Below, piece after piece: positions 12,001 through 22,300 of a stretch of DNA of 64,000 bases. The stretch is from assembly GCA_036852015.1 (NCBI GenBank), contig JAANDG010000274.1:1-64000 (forward strand), given 5' to 3'. Every line of letters begins with the position of its first letter. Position 1 is the stretch's first letter. The notes under the pieces are model-generated. The model was not told where the DNA came from, made no database searches, and saw only the letters and a list, made by a program, of their open reading frames with translations. This DNA is from Pelodera strongyloides (lineage: Eukaryota > Nematoda > Chromadorea > Rhabditida > Rhabditidae). The position numbers and the translations under genes are program-made.

Positions 12001-13140
12001 CAGAAACCAGAAACGGTCCACCGAGCCAGTGCAATACACAAAAAGGTATTTATAAACGGAACAATTCTCCTCTTGTAAACATATAGCACATCCTACATCG
12101 AAAATGGATAAGCTGACTATTTCTTGAAATATACCCCAAAAAAAGATCAATCACCTACAACATTATGAAATTCACAAGAAGAGAACATTATGCAAGGAGG
12201 GATCGAAGGAAAAACGAATAAATATATTACCTGTTCTCGCACCACGTTCGCACAAGGATTCGCACGGCGTAACCGACGAGCTCTGAAGCAAGATAAATAT
12301 AAAATAAAGGTTGGTAAATTACGCAACGGGAACGGGAATTGAAACAAGTTATAAAAACTAATATAGGCACCCATAGAAAATGTAGCGGGCAGGCCGGCAC
12401 GGCCGGCTAGCCTTACACTCCACTCCAGCTAGGCATTGCCAATGCATAAACCTCACCGGAAAGTATGGGTTAAGGTTGAAGGTGGTTATAGATCTTCATG
12501 TGATTTATGATACATGTCTGGTATTCTTATGGTATCAAGTTCGCTATGCTTAATGTTCAAAACGCTATGCTTAATGTTCAAATTGCATTGCGTAGGTGTC
12601 TGGCCGGTTAGCTCGCGACTTGCTTAGGCTATGGCTCACCTTACTGGGTCGCTTTCTCTTGTAATGACCATCTGGATCCGTTCGTGAGTCCTCTTTACAT
12701 TGACTTCTTCTTCATGTGTTGGCTTTTCATTCCTTCGCTCCTCTAGGTGCAACGCCGACAACAAAAAGGTGATAGCAGCATCCACTGTCATCTGAACAAA
12801 GGTATAAATAGAATGATTCACTTAGAGAAGTGTATATTATTGGCACTACTATGGACATGATTGTCTAAAGCAGTTTCTTAGAATAAGTACATTCTTAGAA
12901 ACGTGAACGTTGACTGATGATGACAATGAATAAATGTACAATTTAAAATGCAGTACACTTTTGAAAAAGCACAATTCATCGACATACTGAGTCTCTCCCT
13001 ATTTTACATAGAACAACATCATCAGAGACCATACATCATGCAACGTAACTGCGTAAACAACAAACCTCGTTAAGGCCGACTTCCAAAGCACTGGAAGAGG
13101 AAGGGCCACCACTCGAATCGTCTGACTCCTCATCCGACAT
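1..13140 (-). CDS. APC: Adenomatous polyposis coli (APC) homolog, 3' part cut by window edge
   Basis: APC is the scaffold of the beta-catenin destruction complex in Wnt signalling. I joined 25 coding exons by reading frame and splice sites (5' to 3'): 13140-13066, 12791-12640, 12282-12231, 11900-11765, 11058-10909, 10457-10393, 10055-9948, 9375-9226, 8737-8658, 8201-8090, 7663-7577, 7158-7131, 6769-6653, 6218-6125, 5802-5707, 5133-4998, 4289-4161, 3684-3492, 3068-2942, 2756-2617, 1981-1905, 1409-1288, 899-782, 585 to about 453, 161-19. Phases agree at every junction through 782, giving 848 residues. The donor of the 9375 exon could be at 9214 instead. The junction between the 585 exon and the 161 exon does not match in phase, so one small exon is probably unseen. 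Armadillo repeats come first, then 20-aa-repeat-like and SAMP motifs, in the order of vertebrate APC. The first codon ATG lies directly after an acceptor-like AG, so an upstream exon or a trans-spliced leader is possible. Confidence 0.93.
958..985. repeat. Solo end of TTAA MITE family A
   Basis: A single terminal segment reading ...AAACCGGCCGCTATTCCGCTTTAA matches the right end of the family A element described at 38921. No matching left end is visible nearby, so this looks like a truncated copy. It lies in an APC intron. Confidence 0.6.
1183..1258 (-). other. tRNA-derived sequence (tRNA relic or SINE head)
   Basis: Read on the minus strand this shows an A-box-like TGGCCCAGTGG, an anticodon-like hairpin with stem GCGTT/AACGC, and a B box GAGTTCGATTC. 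The acceptor and T stems do not pair well and U33 is missing, so it is not a functional tRNA. It sits in an intron of the minus-strand APC gene, in the same orientation. Confidence 0.55.
1620..1760. repeat. Hairpin MITE family E, copy 1
   Basis: The ends are inverted copies of each other (TGAGGCCGTATTC at left, GAATACGGCCTCTG at right). The inner part resembles other family E copies: CTCTGAATCTCTTCT, CACTCTTTAGCTCC and CCAGGGAGGGC. It lies in the APC intron between the exons at 1981-1905 and 1409-1288. Confidence 0.8.
2229..2368. repeat. Hairpin MITE family E, copy 2
   Basis: Starts CAGAGGTCGTATTCACC and ends GTTGGCGAATACGGG. The interior (GCTCTGAATCTCTTCTGC, CACTCTTTAGCTC, CCAGGGAGGGCTCCC) is that of the family. 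It lies in an APC intron. Confidence 0.8.
4570..4990. repeat. Minisatellite in APC intron
   Basis: About seven diverged tandem units of roughly 60 bp are built from two half-units: AACAGTATCTAAGGTATC-ACTAAGGTACC and AACAGTATCTAACGTGTC-TCTAACGTACC. The array ends only a few bases from the APC exon 5133-4998, and its last unit merges into the donor site (GTAGGTACC on the coding strand). Confidence 0.9.
5158..5391 (-). repeat. Dispersed repeat family H, copy 1
   Basis: On the minus strand it starts CCAGACGTCTGCCCC-GCCTGAGGC and ends near GTTACTCTTTTACATAC. Two more copies lie on the plus strand at 17425 and 24556. Shared internal blocks include GGAACAATTTATTCGAAT and GCTAGCGCACA. It lies in an APC intron. 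Confidence 0.8.
5497..5530. repeat. Solo end of TTAA MITE family B
   Basis: TTTTAAAGCAGTATTGTACC matches the left terminus of the two full family B elements at 8243 and 13633. A right end is not seen. Confidence 0.55.
5848..5990. repeat. Hairpin MITE family E, copy 3
   Basis: Starts CAGAGGCCGTATTCACC and ends GTTGGTGAATACGGG, with the family interior in inverse orientation to copies 1 and 2 (CTCCCTGGCCTCCCCAGGG, AGCTAAAGAGTGCG, GCAGAAGAGGTTCAG). It lies in an APC intron. Confidence 0.85.
6346..6532. mobile_element. TTAA-flanked MITE family A, copy 1
   Basis: Begins TTAAAGCGAAATACCGGCCG and ends CGGCCGGTATTTTGCTTTAA, long inverted termini with TTAA at both outer edges. The interior has GTATTTATGCTAATTTAG and CATTTGCATATGATGCA. 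A TTAA target duplication is typical of piggyBac-type transposition; no transposase is encoded. It lies in an APC intron. Confidence 0.88.
8243..8419. mobile_element. TTAA-flanked MITE family B, copy 1
   Basis: Starts TTAAAGCGGTATTGTACC and ends GGTACAATGCGGCTTTAA. The interior is palindromic: AATATGCAAATTTGG on one side and CCAAATTTATTTAGGAT on the other. It lies in the APC intron between exons 8737-8658 and 8201-8090. Confidence 0.85.
9564..9720. repeat. Hairpin MITE family E, copy 4
   Basis: Starts CTGAGGCCGTATTCACC and ends GTTGGTGAATACGGCCTCTG. The interior (CCCAGGGAGCTAAAGAGTGC, GAGCAGAAGAGCTTCAG, AGGGAGGGCTCCCTGCG) is close to copy 3. It lies in an APC intron. Confidence 0.87.
10707..10867. 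mobile_element. TTAA-flanked MITE family A, copy 2
   Basis: Left end TTAAAGCGAAACC-TTTTGAAACGCATC and right end ACCTGCTTTAA. The interior GCTCGAATTTAGCTCG and CATTTGCATAAGCTGCATAA is diagnostic of the family. The termini have small deletions. It lies in the APC intron upstream of exon 10457-10393. Confidence 0.85.
11559..11739. mobile_element. TTAA-flanked MITE, diverged family A
   Basis: Starts TTAAAGCAGTCTAATGACC and ends GGTC-ATTATTTC-ACTTTAA in inverse sense (right end reads GACCATTATTTCACTTTAA). Family features include a TTTTTGAAACGTATGA arm, CTCGATTTTAGCC and CATTTGCATC. More diverged than the other copies. It lies in an APC intron. Confidence 0.75.
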
Positions 13141-13632
13141 CTGAATATGAAACACTTGAATAGAATTACGCAGAAGAGAATAAACAATAAATAAGACGAT
13201 TTAAAACGATCAAGCTAAAGGAAGACATGTGTCCAGCAACAGTAAACGGTTGGTAGCAAACAGAGAAAGGTCAAAGTAGTCATGCAACGAAAAGACAAAG
13301 TTAGCAGTACTTCTTCTAAAACATTTGATTGCAAAACAAACGAGAAGAATTTTGAAGCGAATTTCTGGATGCAAAAATGCAAGAACAACAAATACGCACC
13401 CAACGCACGGGTTAAACTATGTCATTTGTAGTCTTGGTGTAGTGGTTTACTCGAAAACCGCGACTTTTTCGACGCAAAGGAAATGCTCCCTTGGGACACT
13501 TATAAACTAAAGAGGGAAAAGTGAGGATAGACAACAAAAGCGGCCAAATAATCCACTTCAAAAAGTCTAGAAAAATATACTCATTTAAGCTGAGAGGACT
13601 GAACAGTTAGCCCGTACGACGACTAGATTTTG

Positions 13633-13785
13633 TTAAAGCATTATTGTACCTAGTTAGGAAATTTGCATATGATACTCATGCCCAATGTATCCTATGCAAA
13701 TTTGGTGCCGGGCCGTAATGGCGCCAAATTTACGGATATGCGTACCATATGCAAATTTCCTAAAGTAGATGCAATACTGCTTTAA
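13633..13785. mobile_element. TTAA-flanked MITE family B, copy 2
   Basis: Starts TTAAAGCATTATTGTACC and ends GATGCAATACTGCTTTAA. The palindromic core has CCTATGCAAATTTGGTGCC and GGCGCCAAATTT. The ends and interior match copy 1 at 8243. Confidence 0.87.
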
Positions 13786-15007
13786 AAACTATAAAGTAAC
13801 TTATATTTAGCGATACGTCTATACGTTGACAAACCCTTTTATATGTTTAATCGTATTTATTTCAGAAAACAGTTATCATTCAGCATATTATTTAGTTATT
13901 GGCGTCCTAACCAGTTCGGAACCGCGCAAGTCATAATCATACTAACTTATTACACCCAAAAATTTACTGTAAGATACGTAGGTATCCAAGAATAATCAAC
14001 CTAATTAGCATAAATTGGCATAAATTAGAACACAATCGGTTCTAAATGAGCGATCAATAGCAGTACGTATGCGCGTGTGGGTCGCTGTGTTGTAAAATTT
14101 GATTGCCTTTGTAAGTTGCCGACAGAGAGAGGCCAACGAGAGACAATTGGCCAATAGACAACCCTTTGTCCTACGTATGTATTACATAATCTGACCCTAG
14201 CGTTTATGACCTTAGAATACACTTTATGATGCTAAACAAAGTTATGGAAAGGTTGGAAGAATCAACTATACGCTGTGCCTGAACTTCAATGTCCCGTAAT
14301 ATAAAACACTCAGGTTGCGGAAACCCTAGTAATGAAAGTAACAAATGTGTACATTGTGCACCAAGCGGTCAAGCTGGTTGCCAATATATGTGTAGAATGG
14401 CGACAGACAAACGTGTATAGTAGCGTAATAATAAATAGGGAAGTCGTATCTTACTCAAAACAAGTTTCAACCAGGGCCCCCAACTACAAGTATGCAATAC
14501 ATCTCAAGTTATGGATCTCTTTCTTTTGAGGAAAAACCAAACGAAAATGATAAATGTACTCGCAACCGCCGAGTTTTCCCCTCGGCCAGTTAACCCAGAA
14601 AGAGGAATAGGGGAGATATGCAAATGAATGCAATAAGAATAAGGAAGCCGAACTTGAGTCGAATTGGTATTTGTATGTGTCACGTACAGACTTTGGAAAA
14701 AGGTTCTAGGGTCGAATACGGCTAAGTAGTACGGTAATGCGTTAGCTAATGAAAAGAAATGAGCATATGATCGTAGTGCAACTGTTCTGAACTCTTCACC
14801 TACGGTATACATACATATGCCGATGAGTGGAAAAAAAAAAAAATCCTATACCAAACTTTGAGGCGCTCACGCTCAGTCTAAACCAGTGCATGGGTAGAAG
14901 ATAGAAGAGAGGCAGATGTATCATAATATGCATGTTATTCAAATTCGGCTCCAGGCGGCGTGTCGGAGGGTTGAAAGGGGTGCCGGACGGGGTCATCATA
15001 GGGATAC

Positions 15008-15079
15008 AGAGAGAGATCTACATAGAGAGAGATCTACATAGAGAGAGATAAGAAGAGAGAGAGAGAGAGGGAGAGAGAA
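15008..15079. repeat. GA-rich microsatellite
   Basis: AGAGAGATCTACATAG is repeated twice and followed by (GA)n. Tracts of this type recur through the FAX cluster. Confidence 0.9.
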
Positions 15080-15265
15080 GACGTAAGGTCAGTGTCCTAG
15101 GCACAAAGGCGGGTGTAGGAGATAGGGACATTAAGAAAGACAGTAGATAAAAGACCACCGACGTTGTCCACCACTACGACATTGGGTCTGTCATAGATAG
15201 AGTACGAGGGTTTCTTGATATAAAAATGTACAAAAATTATCATTTCAATATACAGAAACAAAAAT

Positions 15266-15448
15266 TTAAAGCGAAACAACTTCTGGTGTTTGAAACTCAT
15301 CATGGATGTCTGTATTTCATGCGTCTTATGCAAATGATCATAATTTATCATAAAAAAATCGACCCCAATTCGATCCCAGCATAAATGCTATTAGAGTGCT
15401 GCTTTCCGCGATGCGTTGCGAAAACCGACCGGTGTTTAGTTGTGAAGA
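15266..15448. mobile_element. Diverged MITE family A copy
   Basis: Starts TTAAAGCGAAACAAC and ends near ACCGACCGGTGTTTAGTTG. The middle has CTTATGCAAATGATCATAA and CGACCCCAATTCGATCC, matching family A in inverse orientation. The right terminus has decayed. Confidence 0.7.
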
Positions 15449-15999
15449 CGCCCTGAACATCGTATGACTCACCTTTTGGGAGCAAATAGATAGCTTACTT
15501 CGCTGAAACTTCACATCGAGTATGCAACGTGAAGCAATCGCGCATACGATGACCACAAAAAAGGTTCCGTTGAGTTTACACGGCCTACGGGACTTCTGGC
15601 ACCCAGCCTTCTATGAACAGTGGGCCACATGTGCGCGATGCTTTCGCCGTGCACTCTTTTCCCGATTTCGGCGCCGCAACCACTTGTAAATAATTTTCGC
15701 ACACTAATTTTCGAAAAAACTCTTTTTGCTATAAATCGTAACTACACTGAACACACTTCGCTTAGCAAACGGCTACAAAATTTGTAGCTTTGCACGCTTT
15801 TATCAGTAATTGTTTGCTGATCTTTTGGAAAATGATGATAAAAGGGTTCTCTTTCTCTCTTTGTAACCCCCTTTCCAACACTTTTTCTTACTCTCCCCCC
15901 TCTCTCTCCCTCTCTGTCCCTCTCACTTGAGATAAAACCATAGAAACAGAACAACTTGGCTGTTTCAAAAATTTCAATTTCATTTCTGTATTTCCGAAG

Positions 16000-18900
16000 A
16001 TGTCGTCCTGTTGCTGTTGCCCTATTTCCATAGCTATAGCAACTGGAATAGTCGGACTGGTTATCTTCAAGCTATATAACAAGTCGAGGAAAGGTAACAA
16101 TTTTCCACTTTCTACTTTATTCCAGGTTTTATAAGATCGATAGATCCGGTAATCAAACTGGTAACTTTCCCATTGCTTTCCCATTTGTAATCAAACTGGT
16201 AACTTTCCCATCGGTAAGCTTGTGTTATACACTCGCATAAACTGCTTGAACCTCATACGATGGCTAGTGATGAAATTTCAATATTTGCATTTGAATTGCA
16301 TCATCAGTTCGTATTTCCCAATATATAGTCAATCTCCATGTGGAAAATCGGGTTACTATGTATTTAGAAAACCTTACAGCGAAATACTGGCCGGTTTTTG
16401 AAACACAACGAATACACCAGCATTCTTATGCAGCCTATACAAATGAACATAAATTAGAATGAAAACTTTGCATAAATACGTAAGGATTCAATTGTCCACG
16501 ATGCGTTTCAAAAAAAATCGGCCGGTAGTTCGAGTCATTGAGTAAAGGGTTACTATACTGAAACCCAAGTCCATTTTTGTCATTTACAAATACTTTTCCA
16601 GGTGAACCCTCCCTTCTCGTGAAGGACTGGAAGCCGGACACTGTCTATCTTGTGCAGTTCCCTAGGGCTGGATGCATACCCACTGCTTCACCATTCGCAC
16701 TGAAGTTGGAGACATGGCTGCGTATGGCGGGCATCAAGTATCAGGTTAGTGTCATACTAACTAACATTTTACCTAGTTAGTATCATCCTATCAAGTATCA
16801 ATCAGAAAGTATCAGGTTAGCATCAATCATGATGTAAGGTATCGTACTAATGAGCATCCAGTATCATGCTTGGCCCCATGAAGCAAGTTTTTGGAAGGAC
16901 TTACAATCTTTTACTCTACCGTAGTATCTCACTATCCGTCTCTCTCCCTTCTCTCTCCCCCCCCTCTCTCTCCCTTTAAACAATAAATAAATTGCCCATT
17001 TCAGAACGTCGACAGCGAATTCATGACTTGGTCGCAGAAGGGTCAGATTCCCTTCATTGAACATAAGGGAAAGCAGATCGCCGACAGTAACTTTGCCATT
17101 CAATACCTAATAAAGGAATTTGGAAAGGTAGGCTGGGAATTATTCACAGCGTAACCGTTTTCCATGGGCTTGAGTTTTAAGGAAGATTTCCGGGTGATTT
17201 ACATATAAAACATTCCTAGTATGGGTTTCACAAATCACGCACCCTAACTCTTTACTATAGCTAAAGTTTCGGTTACCAAAGAGTTACTCTTTAGGATAAA
17301 TTGGGCGCCGATGGCCTAACAAAGAGGGGCACAGCCGAATGGACTGCATACTCTAGACTATTGGAGCAGTCTCTGTTCTGGTAAGCAGGTTTTGGCAAAT
17401 ATAAGTATAGGCATTATATAATACCAGACGTCTGCGCCGCCAGAGGCGTCTTTCAATACTTTTGAAACGTCTGTAACGTAGATGAAAATCTTTACGAATG
17501 AAGGCATCACTTGGTTCTTCTACATGAGAATATTCTAATTGAGCTGCGGCACTCTTTTATGCGGAACAATCTATTCGAATTACGCTTCCGTAACATGAGT
17601 GCTAGCGCACACTACAGTTACTCTTTCATACAATAAGATCACAGTAGAAATTCCGAACAGACCTTTCCCTAGTGCCTGGAGTTTAGAATGCTTTTTTTTC
17701 GCTTCATAAACTGTAGGCTCATAATGACATTATAGACAAACAGTGTTATGTTATGTAAACATATACTTTTTTTGATCTGCTATCTAATTGTAAGGGACGG
17801 GGTTTCTAGGAGATAAAGACATGAGATTTATCGGATAAATAAATGATATTTTACACTACTAACATGGACATGATTCCACTGTGGTACAATACAGGATTCA
17901 AAGCTTATTGTTAGACTTGTTACATGAACATGTTCTGCGGTGCTTCATAAATAACTAGTTTTATTTATTATTATTCAGGGGTGAGATCTACCACCGTAGT
18001 CGTAATCCTTCGTGGATGGCAAGCAAGGAAGAAGGCTTTTTGGGAAGTATTAAGGGAATCAACAGTCTGTTCTTCCCTCTGATCATCAACACGATGTTCA
18101 AGAGGAAGGTTGGTCATTGTTACTCAGAGTGTGAGAGAGGGAGAGAGAAAGAGCGAAAGAGAAAGAGAGAGAGTGAGAGAGTGCCTCTTTGAATGCGCAA
18201 ACCACGTTTCATATCGCTTTAAAAACAATTATGTTTAATCAAAACGAATATCTTTTCAGATTGCCGGAAGCGTGTTCCGTCAGGGTTACGGTAGGCACAG
18301 TCCTCAAGAAATCGACGGAATTATTAGGGATGACCTGGACGCATTGTTGGAGTTACTTGGAGAGAAGCCGTACTTCTTCAAGGATTATCCTACCTCGGTG
18401 AGAGAGAGCCAGATAGAGAGAGAGTTGGAGGAATAAAGAGGGGATAGAGACAGAAAGGGAGAAATAGCTAGCGAGAGACGGAAGAAAGATTTACTATAGG
18501 AAGAGAGAAACAGAGATATAGAGGATCATAAAGAGGATAGAAAATGAAAGAGTTAGTGTAATACAGAGAGAGAGAGGGGAGAGAGGGGAAAGATAGTTAG
18601 ACAGAGATAGAGACCCAGAATTACTGTATTCCTTTAGTTCGACGCCACTGCTTTTGGTCAACTTGCTCAGATTCTTTACACACCAATGAAGAGCTCCGAG
18701 TGCAGACAATATATGACAACTGAATGCAAGGTTAGTTCAAAGTTGTTTATTCTGGGAGCATTTTTCAAAGAACTCGACCTCACAGAACATAATACAATAA
18801 GCCTTTGTTAGCTGGATAGCGTACAAATTATGGTTTTTAGAACAGTCACTATTTACGTGGACAACCCTGAGGCGTGCGTATTCAATACCCATATCAGGGA

Positions 18901-19346
18901 GCCCTCTGTCATACGCAAAGCTGGTCGCTAAATCTCTTAAAATAAAGAATGAAGGCACTCTTTAGCTCCTTGGGGTAGGCTGAGGGCCACCTCAAACCTG
19001 CGTATTGATGATATGGCCGCTGATTACCCGCTTCCTTGAAACATTTCACTTACAACATTTCTGGTTCGTGCTGTAAATACCGGAAATTGGGGTCGATTTT
19101 TGTGCTAATAATGTCATTCGCAGTTGCTGTATGCTGGAGCCTTTGACATCACGATCAAAACCGGCTGTCATACCACTTTAAAGTCTCCCCTTTCAGAATC
19201 TCGTTGCGTTCTGCGACCGTATGAAGGAGAGATATTGGCCAGATTGGGAGGAATGCACCAAGAATTTGACAATGAACATTCCCCAAAGAGTTTCAGTACC
19301 AATGAGCTCGATATTTTATAAAACTCTATTATTTAACTTGCAATAA
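16000..19346 (+). CDS. fax: Failed axon connections-like protein, copy 1 (GST/metaxin fold)
   Basis: Eight coding exons join in phase: 16000-16093, 16602-16744, 17005-17127, 17295-17380, 17979-18108, 18260-18397, 18638-18730, 19197-19346, giving 318 residues. FAX proteins carry a thioredoxin-like GST-N domain (VYLVQFPRAGCIPTASPF, then GQIPFIEHKGKQIADSNF with the cis-Pro) and an all-helical GST-C domain (FGQLAQILYTPM, RYWPDWEEC). In Drosophila, fax interacts genetically with Abl in axon guidance; nematode relatives include the CDR family. Residues 5-26 form a Cys-rich hydrophobic segment (CCCCPISIAIATGIVGLVIF) that should anchor the protein in a membrane. Compared with copy 2, the last exon has one extra C (CCCCAAAGAG for CCCAAAGAG), which shifts the frame and adds about 17 residues, ending at a TAA inside an AATAAA. 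Catalytic GST activity is not established for this family. Confidence 0.93.
16374..16535. mobile_element. MITE family A copy in FAX copy 1 intron 1
   Basis: The left end GCGAAATACTGGCCGG-TTTTTGAAAC and the right end TTTCAAAAAAAATCGGCCGG are inverted. The outer TTAA edges have decayed. It lies in the first intron of FAX copy 1, next to a 27-bp direct duplication (GTAATCAAACTGGTAAC at about 16150 and 16187). Confidence 0.78.
17425..17637 (+). repeat. Dispersed repeat family H, copy 2
   Basis: Starts CAGACGTCTGCGCCGCC and contains CGGAACAATCTATTCGAAT, GAGTGCTAGCGCACAC and ACAGTTACTCTTTC near its end. It aligns along its length with copies at 5158 (inverted) and 24556. It lies in FAX copy 1 intron 4. 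Confidence 0.82.
18128..18602. repeat. GA-rich tracts in FAX copy 1 introns
   Basis: Two purine tracts, 18128-18180 and 18401-18602, flank exon 18260-18397 and begin almost at its donor. Similar tracts occupy the same intron in copy 2 (22301-22491), which suggests they predate the duplication. They produce spurious charged open frames. Confidence 0.85.
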
Positions 19347-19347
19347 A
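19342..19347 (+). terminator. Poly(A) signal AATAAA of FAX copy 1
   Basis: A canonical AATAAA follows the last exon and overlaps the shifted stop codon (CAATAAATATT). FAX copy 2 has the same hexamer 27 bases after its stop. Confidence 0.7.
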
Positions 19348-19730
19348 TATTCTATATCAATATTATGTATTTGGTTTTCTCGTGTGTAGCGAATGGTTTT
19401 CAAGCGCGTGTTTACACTTCAGATAGCAAATGAAATACTAGAATAAAAAAAATCGTGGCTCCACATATCTGGCACATGTAATAAATATCACAATACAGTG
19501 AATAAAAAAGTATGGTAACCAACTTTTTTCCAAACAAAAAGCAAGTTACATCATCACTGTGTATTTCGCTACTGACTGTATTTCGCAACTTGCACACAGG
19601 CATGACGCTGTGGTTCGCGTTGATTTTCTTACTGATACATAGCACCGCCTCCTCACACTCAGATAAACAATCGTGTATATAATACTTTATTTAGTGTTTG
19701 AACATATTCCAGTTCTACTAGAACAGCACC
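19347..19730. other. Short spacer between FAX copies 1 and 2
   Basis: This 384-bp AT-rich spacer holds the 3' end of copy 1 and the start region of copy 2. An acceptor-like sequence ACATATTCCAG lies 18 bases before the copy 2 ATG. No other feature is visible. Confidence 0.6.
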
Positions 19731-20514
19731 ATGTTGTGCTCTATTCTAATTGCTATAGTTTGCTGTATTCTGGGACTATTCGCGTTCAAGAAATACAATA
19801 AGTGGAAAAGAGGTATCTTATTGTATAAACAATAAACTATAGTCATTTATTTACTGTTGACGTGCGCGTTACAAAATTGCATTTAGTAATTGGTAATGTG
19901 AAGAAAAGGAGTCGCGCAGCACAGCAATTTTTTTTTATATATTTGAGCAATTTTTTTTATATTTTCTTTTACTACATTTCACTGAGCACTTTTAAAATTG
20001 TGTTGTTTATACGGTGATGAGAGTGTTTACAGTTACGGATTATCTTTGGTAGAGGGAGTACACGCTCCTCGTACACTCCTCGTAATTTGAAGTCTAAAAA
20101 ATCTGCGAAACAGGTACAAATGCAATACAAACATAAAAATCGTGGGTGCTTCGCAACGCGTGTAACTCTAAATGCGGAGTGCGCTATCTCTGAAACGTAT
20201 GCGGTTGTTTTTCGCCAATTAAAAAAATTGCACACCTTGAGCTCGCGCAACTGATGCAATACCGTCTTGTCTCAACTTATTGATGCATAATTATTGATCG
20301 TTATTCCTTCCTAGGAGAACCTTCTCTACTCGTTAAGGACTGGAAGCCAGATACAGTATACCTGGTTCAGTTTCCCAGGGCTGGATGCATTCCCAGTCCT
20401 TCACCTTTCGTCCTCAAATTAGAAACATGGCTACGGATGGCTGGGATAAAATATGAGGTCGAGCTTTTTAGTATTGCATTATACTTCTAATTAATAATCC
20501 TATGAAAACAGGAA

Positions 20515-20735
20515 AGTGAAGTAACGGGCCACTTGTAACGGGCTCAGTTAGCCCGTCGTCAAATGTTTTTCACCAAAAAAAAACATTTGTTGGCTGGTTA
20601 CTGATCATTTTTTTTGGTGAACAGTTGACGACGGTTTTCGAGAAAAATTGGCCCCACTTTTCACTTCAACCGTGGCCGAGCCATGGGTAGGCCACGGAAA
20701 AACCAGAGAACCGTCACCAAATGGGTTTCTCCGTT
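20515..20735. repeat. Dispersed repeat family G, copy 1
   Basis: Contains CCCGTCGTCAAATG, TTGACGACGGTTTTCGAG and ACCGTCACCAAATGGG, inverted and direct versions of one CCATTTGGTGACGGTT-like block. Other copies lie at 22056, 34890, 36540 and 39770. It lies in FAX copy 2 intron 2. Confidence 0.7.
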
Positions 20736-21668
20736 TCGTATAAAACCTAGAAGTTCCATCAGTGAATCATGTTTGTATTGTATTCGAACCTTCCGCTAGG
20801 GTATTCCGTAGGTTGCATCCGAATAACCCATGAAGGGTTGCTTATTTGCTCTGTCAAACTAGGCGATAGTCAGTTTGCTTTAATTTAGTAACGGTCAATT
20901 GGGTTTTATTAAGAAAATGAAAAATTTTAATCAAATGACAAAACATTAATTTTAGAACGTCGAACAGTGAATTCAAGAGTTGGTCGCATAAAGGGTCCAG
21001 ATTCCCTTCATCGAACATAAGGGAAAGCAGATCGCCGACAGTAACTTTGCCATTCAATACCTAATAAAGGAATTTGGAAAGGTAGGAGATTACTGTACAA
21101 TACACCTTACCTTGATTCTTTTCGAGCCTACAGCGTAGGTCGCACTGTGTCCTGAAGACCTGCATCTTGCGGCACGGTACAGTTTCATGTTCATGTTCGG
21201 TACATGTATACAATTGCATGTGATCATGTGACCCTTGCAGCTTGCAGCCTTCGGTACTTGACATTGACAGTGTCGTACCTTATGTAAGGTAAGGTACCGT
21301 ATTGTACCTTTTGCATCCTTAGTACCTGAACCTTATCGTGCCTTATGTAAGGTAAGGTACCTTATCTTATGTTTAGCATACTAAGACTTAGAACTTATAA
21401 ATAGATGCATAGAGAAAATCATTTCATGTGCCTGATGCTTTAAAACCTCTGCGTTACAATGTCCATGGCTACGGAGAGAAACTGCGCTATGCGTTTCATT
21501 TTTGTAATAAATATACTGTAATAAATATCACGCTATCTCCTAAATAAACATTATTTAGGAAAATTTGGGCTCTCTCGGTCTGGAAGCGAGTGAAGTAGCA
21601 CTGTGGACTGCTTGTTCACGTCTATTGGAACAATCCCTTTTTTGGTACAGTAATCTAAAACAATAAAC

Positions 21669-21805
21669 TTTAAAGTGGTATGGCAGGGACATATTTACGC
21701 TCAAACTCCACTCCCTCATGCTCCTTTTGTTAAACGGAAACTACACTGACGTACTGGTAACCTCAAGTGATTAAAATATGAAACGTGTGATACCGCATAA
21801 CATAA
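21669..21805. mobile_element. TTAA-type MITE family C fragment in FAX copy 2 intron 4
   Basis: Starts TTTAAAGTGGTATGGCA, the family C left end; the right side has GTGTGATACCGCATAAC, a decayed inverse. The termini resemble those of families A and B (TTAAAGYG). Confidence 0.55.
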
Positions 21806-22300
21806 AAAGTGCAACATCACAAGAATTACAACATGAAATTACAACACTTGATACGGATATGGCGCCTCAAACATTCGCGCAGGGTATGCAAAAATGTCTT
21901 CATTTTCAGGGGTCTGGTGTACCATCGTAGCCGTAACCTGGACTGGTTCGCTACTCGTGATAAGGGATTTCTCGGAGGAATTAACGACTTTGATAGACGT
22001 TTCTTTCCCTTCGTTATCAAGTTCTACCTCAAGAAGAAGGTATCTAAAACCATAGGAAATGGGTGAACCCATTTGGCGACGGTTCGCTGATGTTTTTTCG
22101 TGGGCTAGCCTATTTAGTAACCTCGTCAGGAACGCCGTTATTGATAATGCCTTTTTTATATGACGACGAGTGTCTTCCGGCAAGGATACGGTCGTCATAC
22201 GGTACAGGAGATATATGAGATCATGTGCCAGGATTTGGATGCATTATCGACCACATTAGGAGAGAAAGAATACTTCTTCAAGGAATATCCGACTACGGTA

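Larger units (their letters stand above)
7577..12791 (-). other. APC: APC armadillo-repeat exons
   Basis: These exons encode residues about 26-389, the armadillo domain, which in APC binds regulators such as Asef, KAP3 and B56. Several stretches align in order with vertebrate APC: SFDEEYRK then AVAELL (11900-10909), VANALTNLTYG and MSKRRLC (11058-10909), AGLIRNLSWMAD (10055-9948), LSALWNLASHSIENK (9375-9226), VESASGILKYAS (8737-8658) and SLVHLLNSASFTVVTNALN (8201-8090). The last repeat (7663-7577, starting NLLRSNAAAMSNL) is more diverged. Exons are short (52-152 bp) and introns range from about 300 bp to 1 kb; several introns hold TTAA-type MITEs. The number of complete repeats should be confirmed with a structural model. 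Confidence 0.93.
13141..15999. other. Interval between divergent APC and FAX copy 1
   Basis: This 2.9 kb interval separates the first recognised APC coding exon (minus) from the FAX copy 1 start codon (plus), so it probably contains both promoters and any 5' non-coding exons. It holds a family B MITE (13633), a diverged family A MITE (15266) and a GA-rich tract (15008-15079). A short minus-strand open stretch starting at 14999 (MMTPSGTPFNPPTRR) looks protein-like, but I could not connect it to APC by splice sites and phase. Confidence 0.6.

Noticed and set aside
14940..14999. Possible extra 5' APC exon (MMTPSGTPFNPP)
   Set aside because: Protein-like composition, but no donor in a suitable phase and no similarity I can name; kept only as a note in the intergenic entry.
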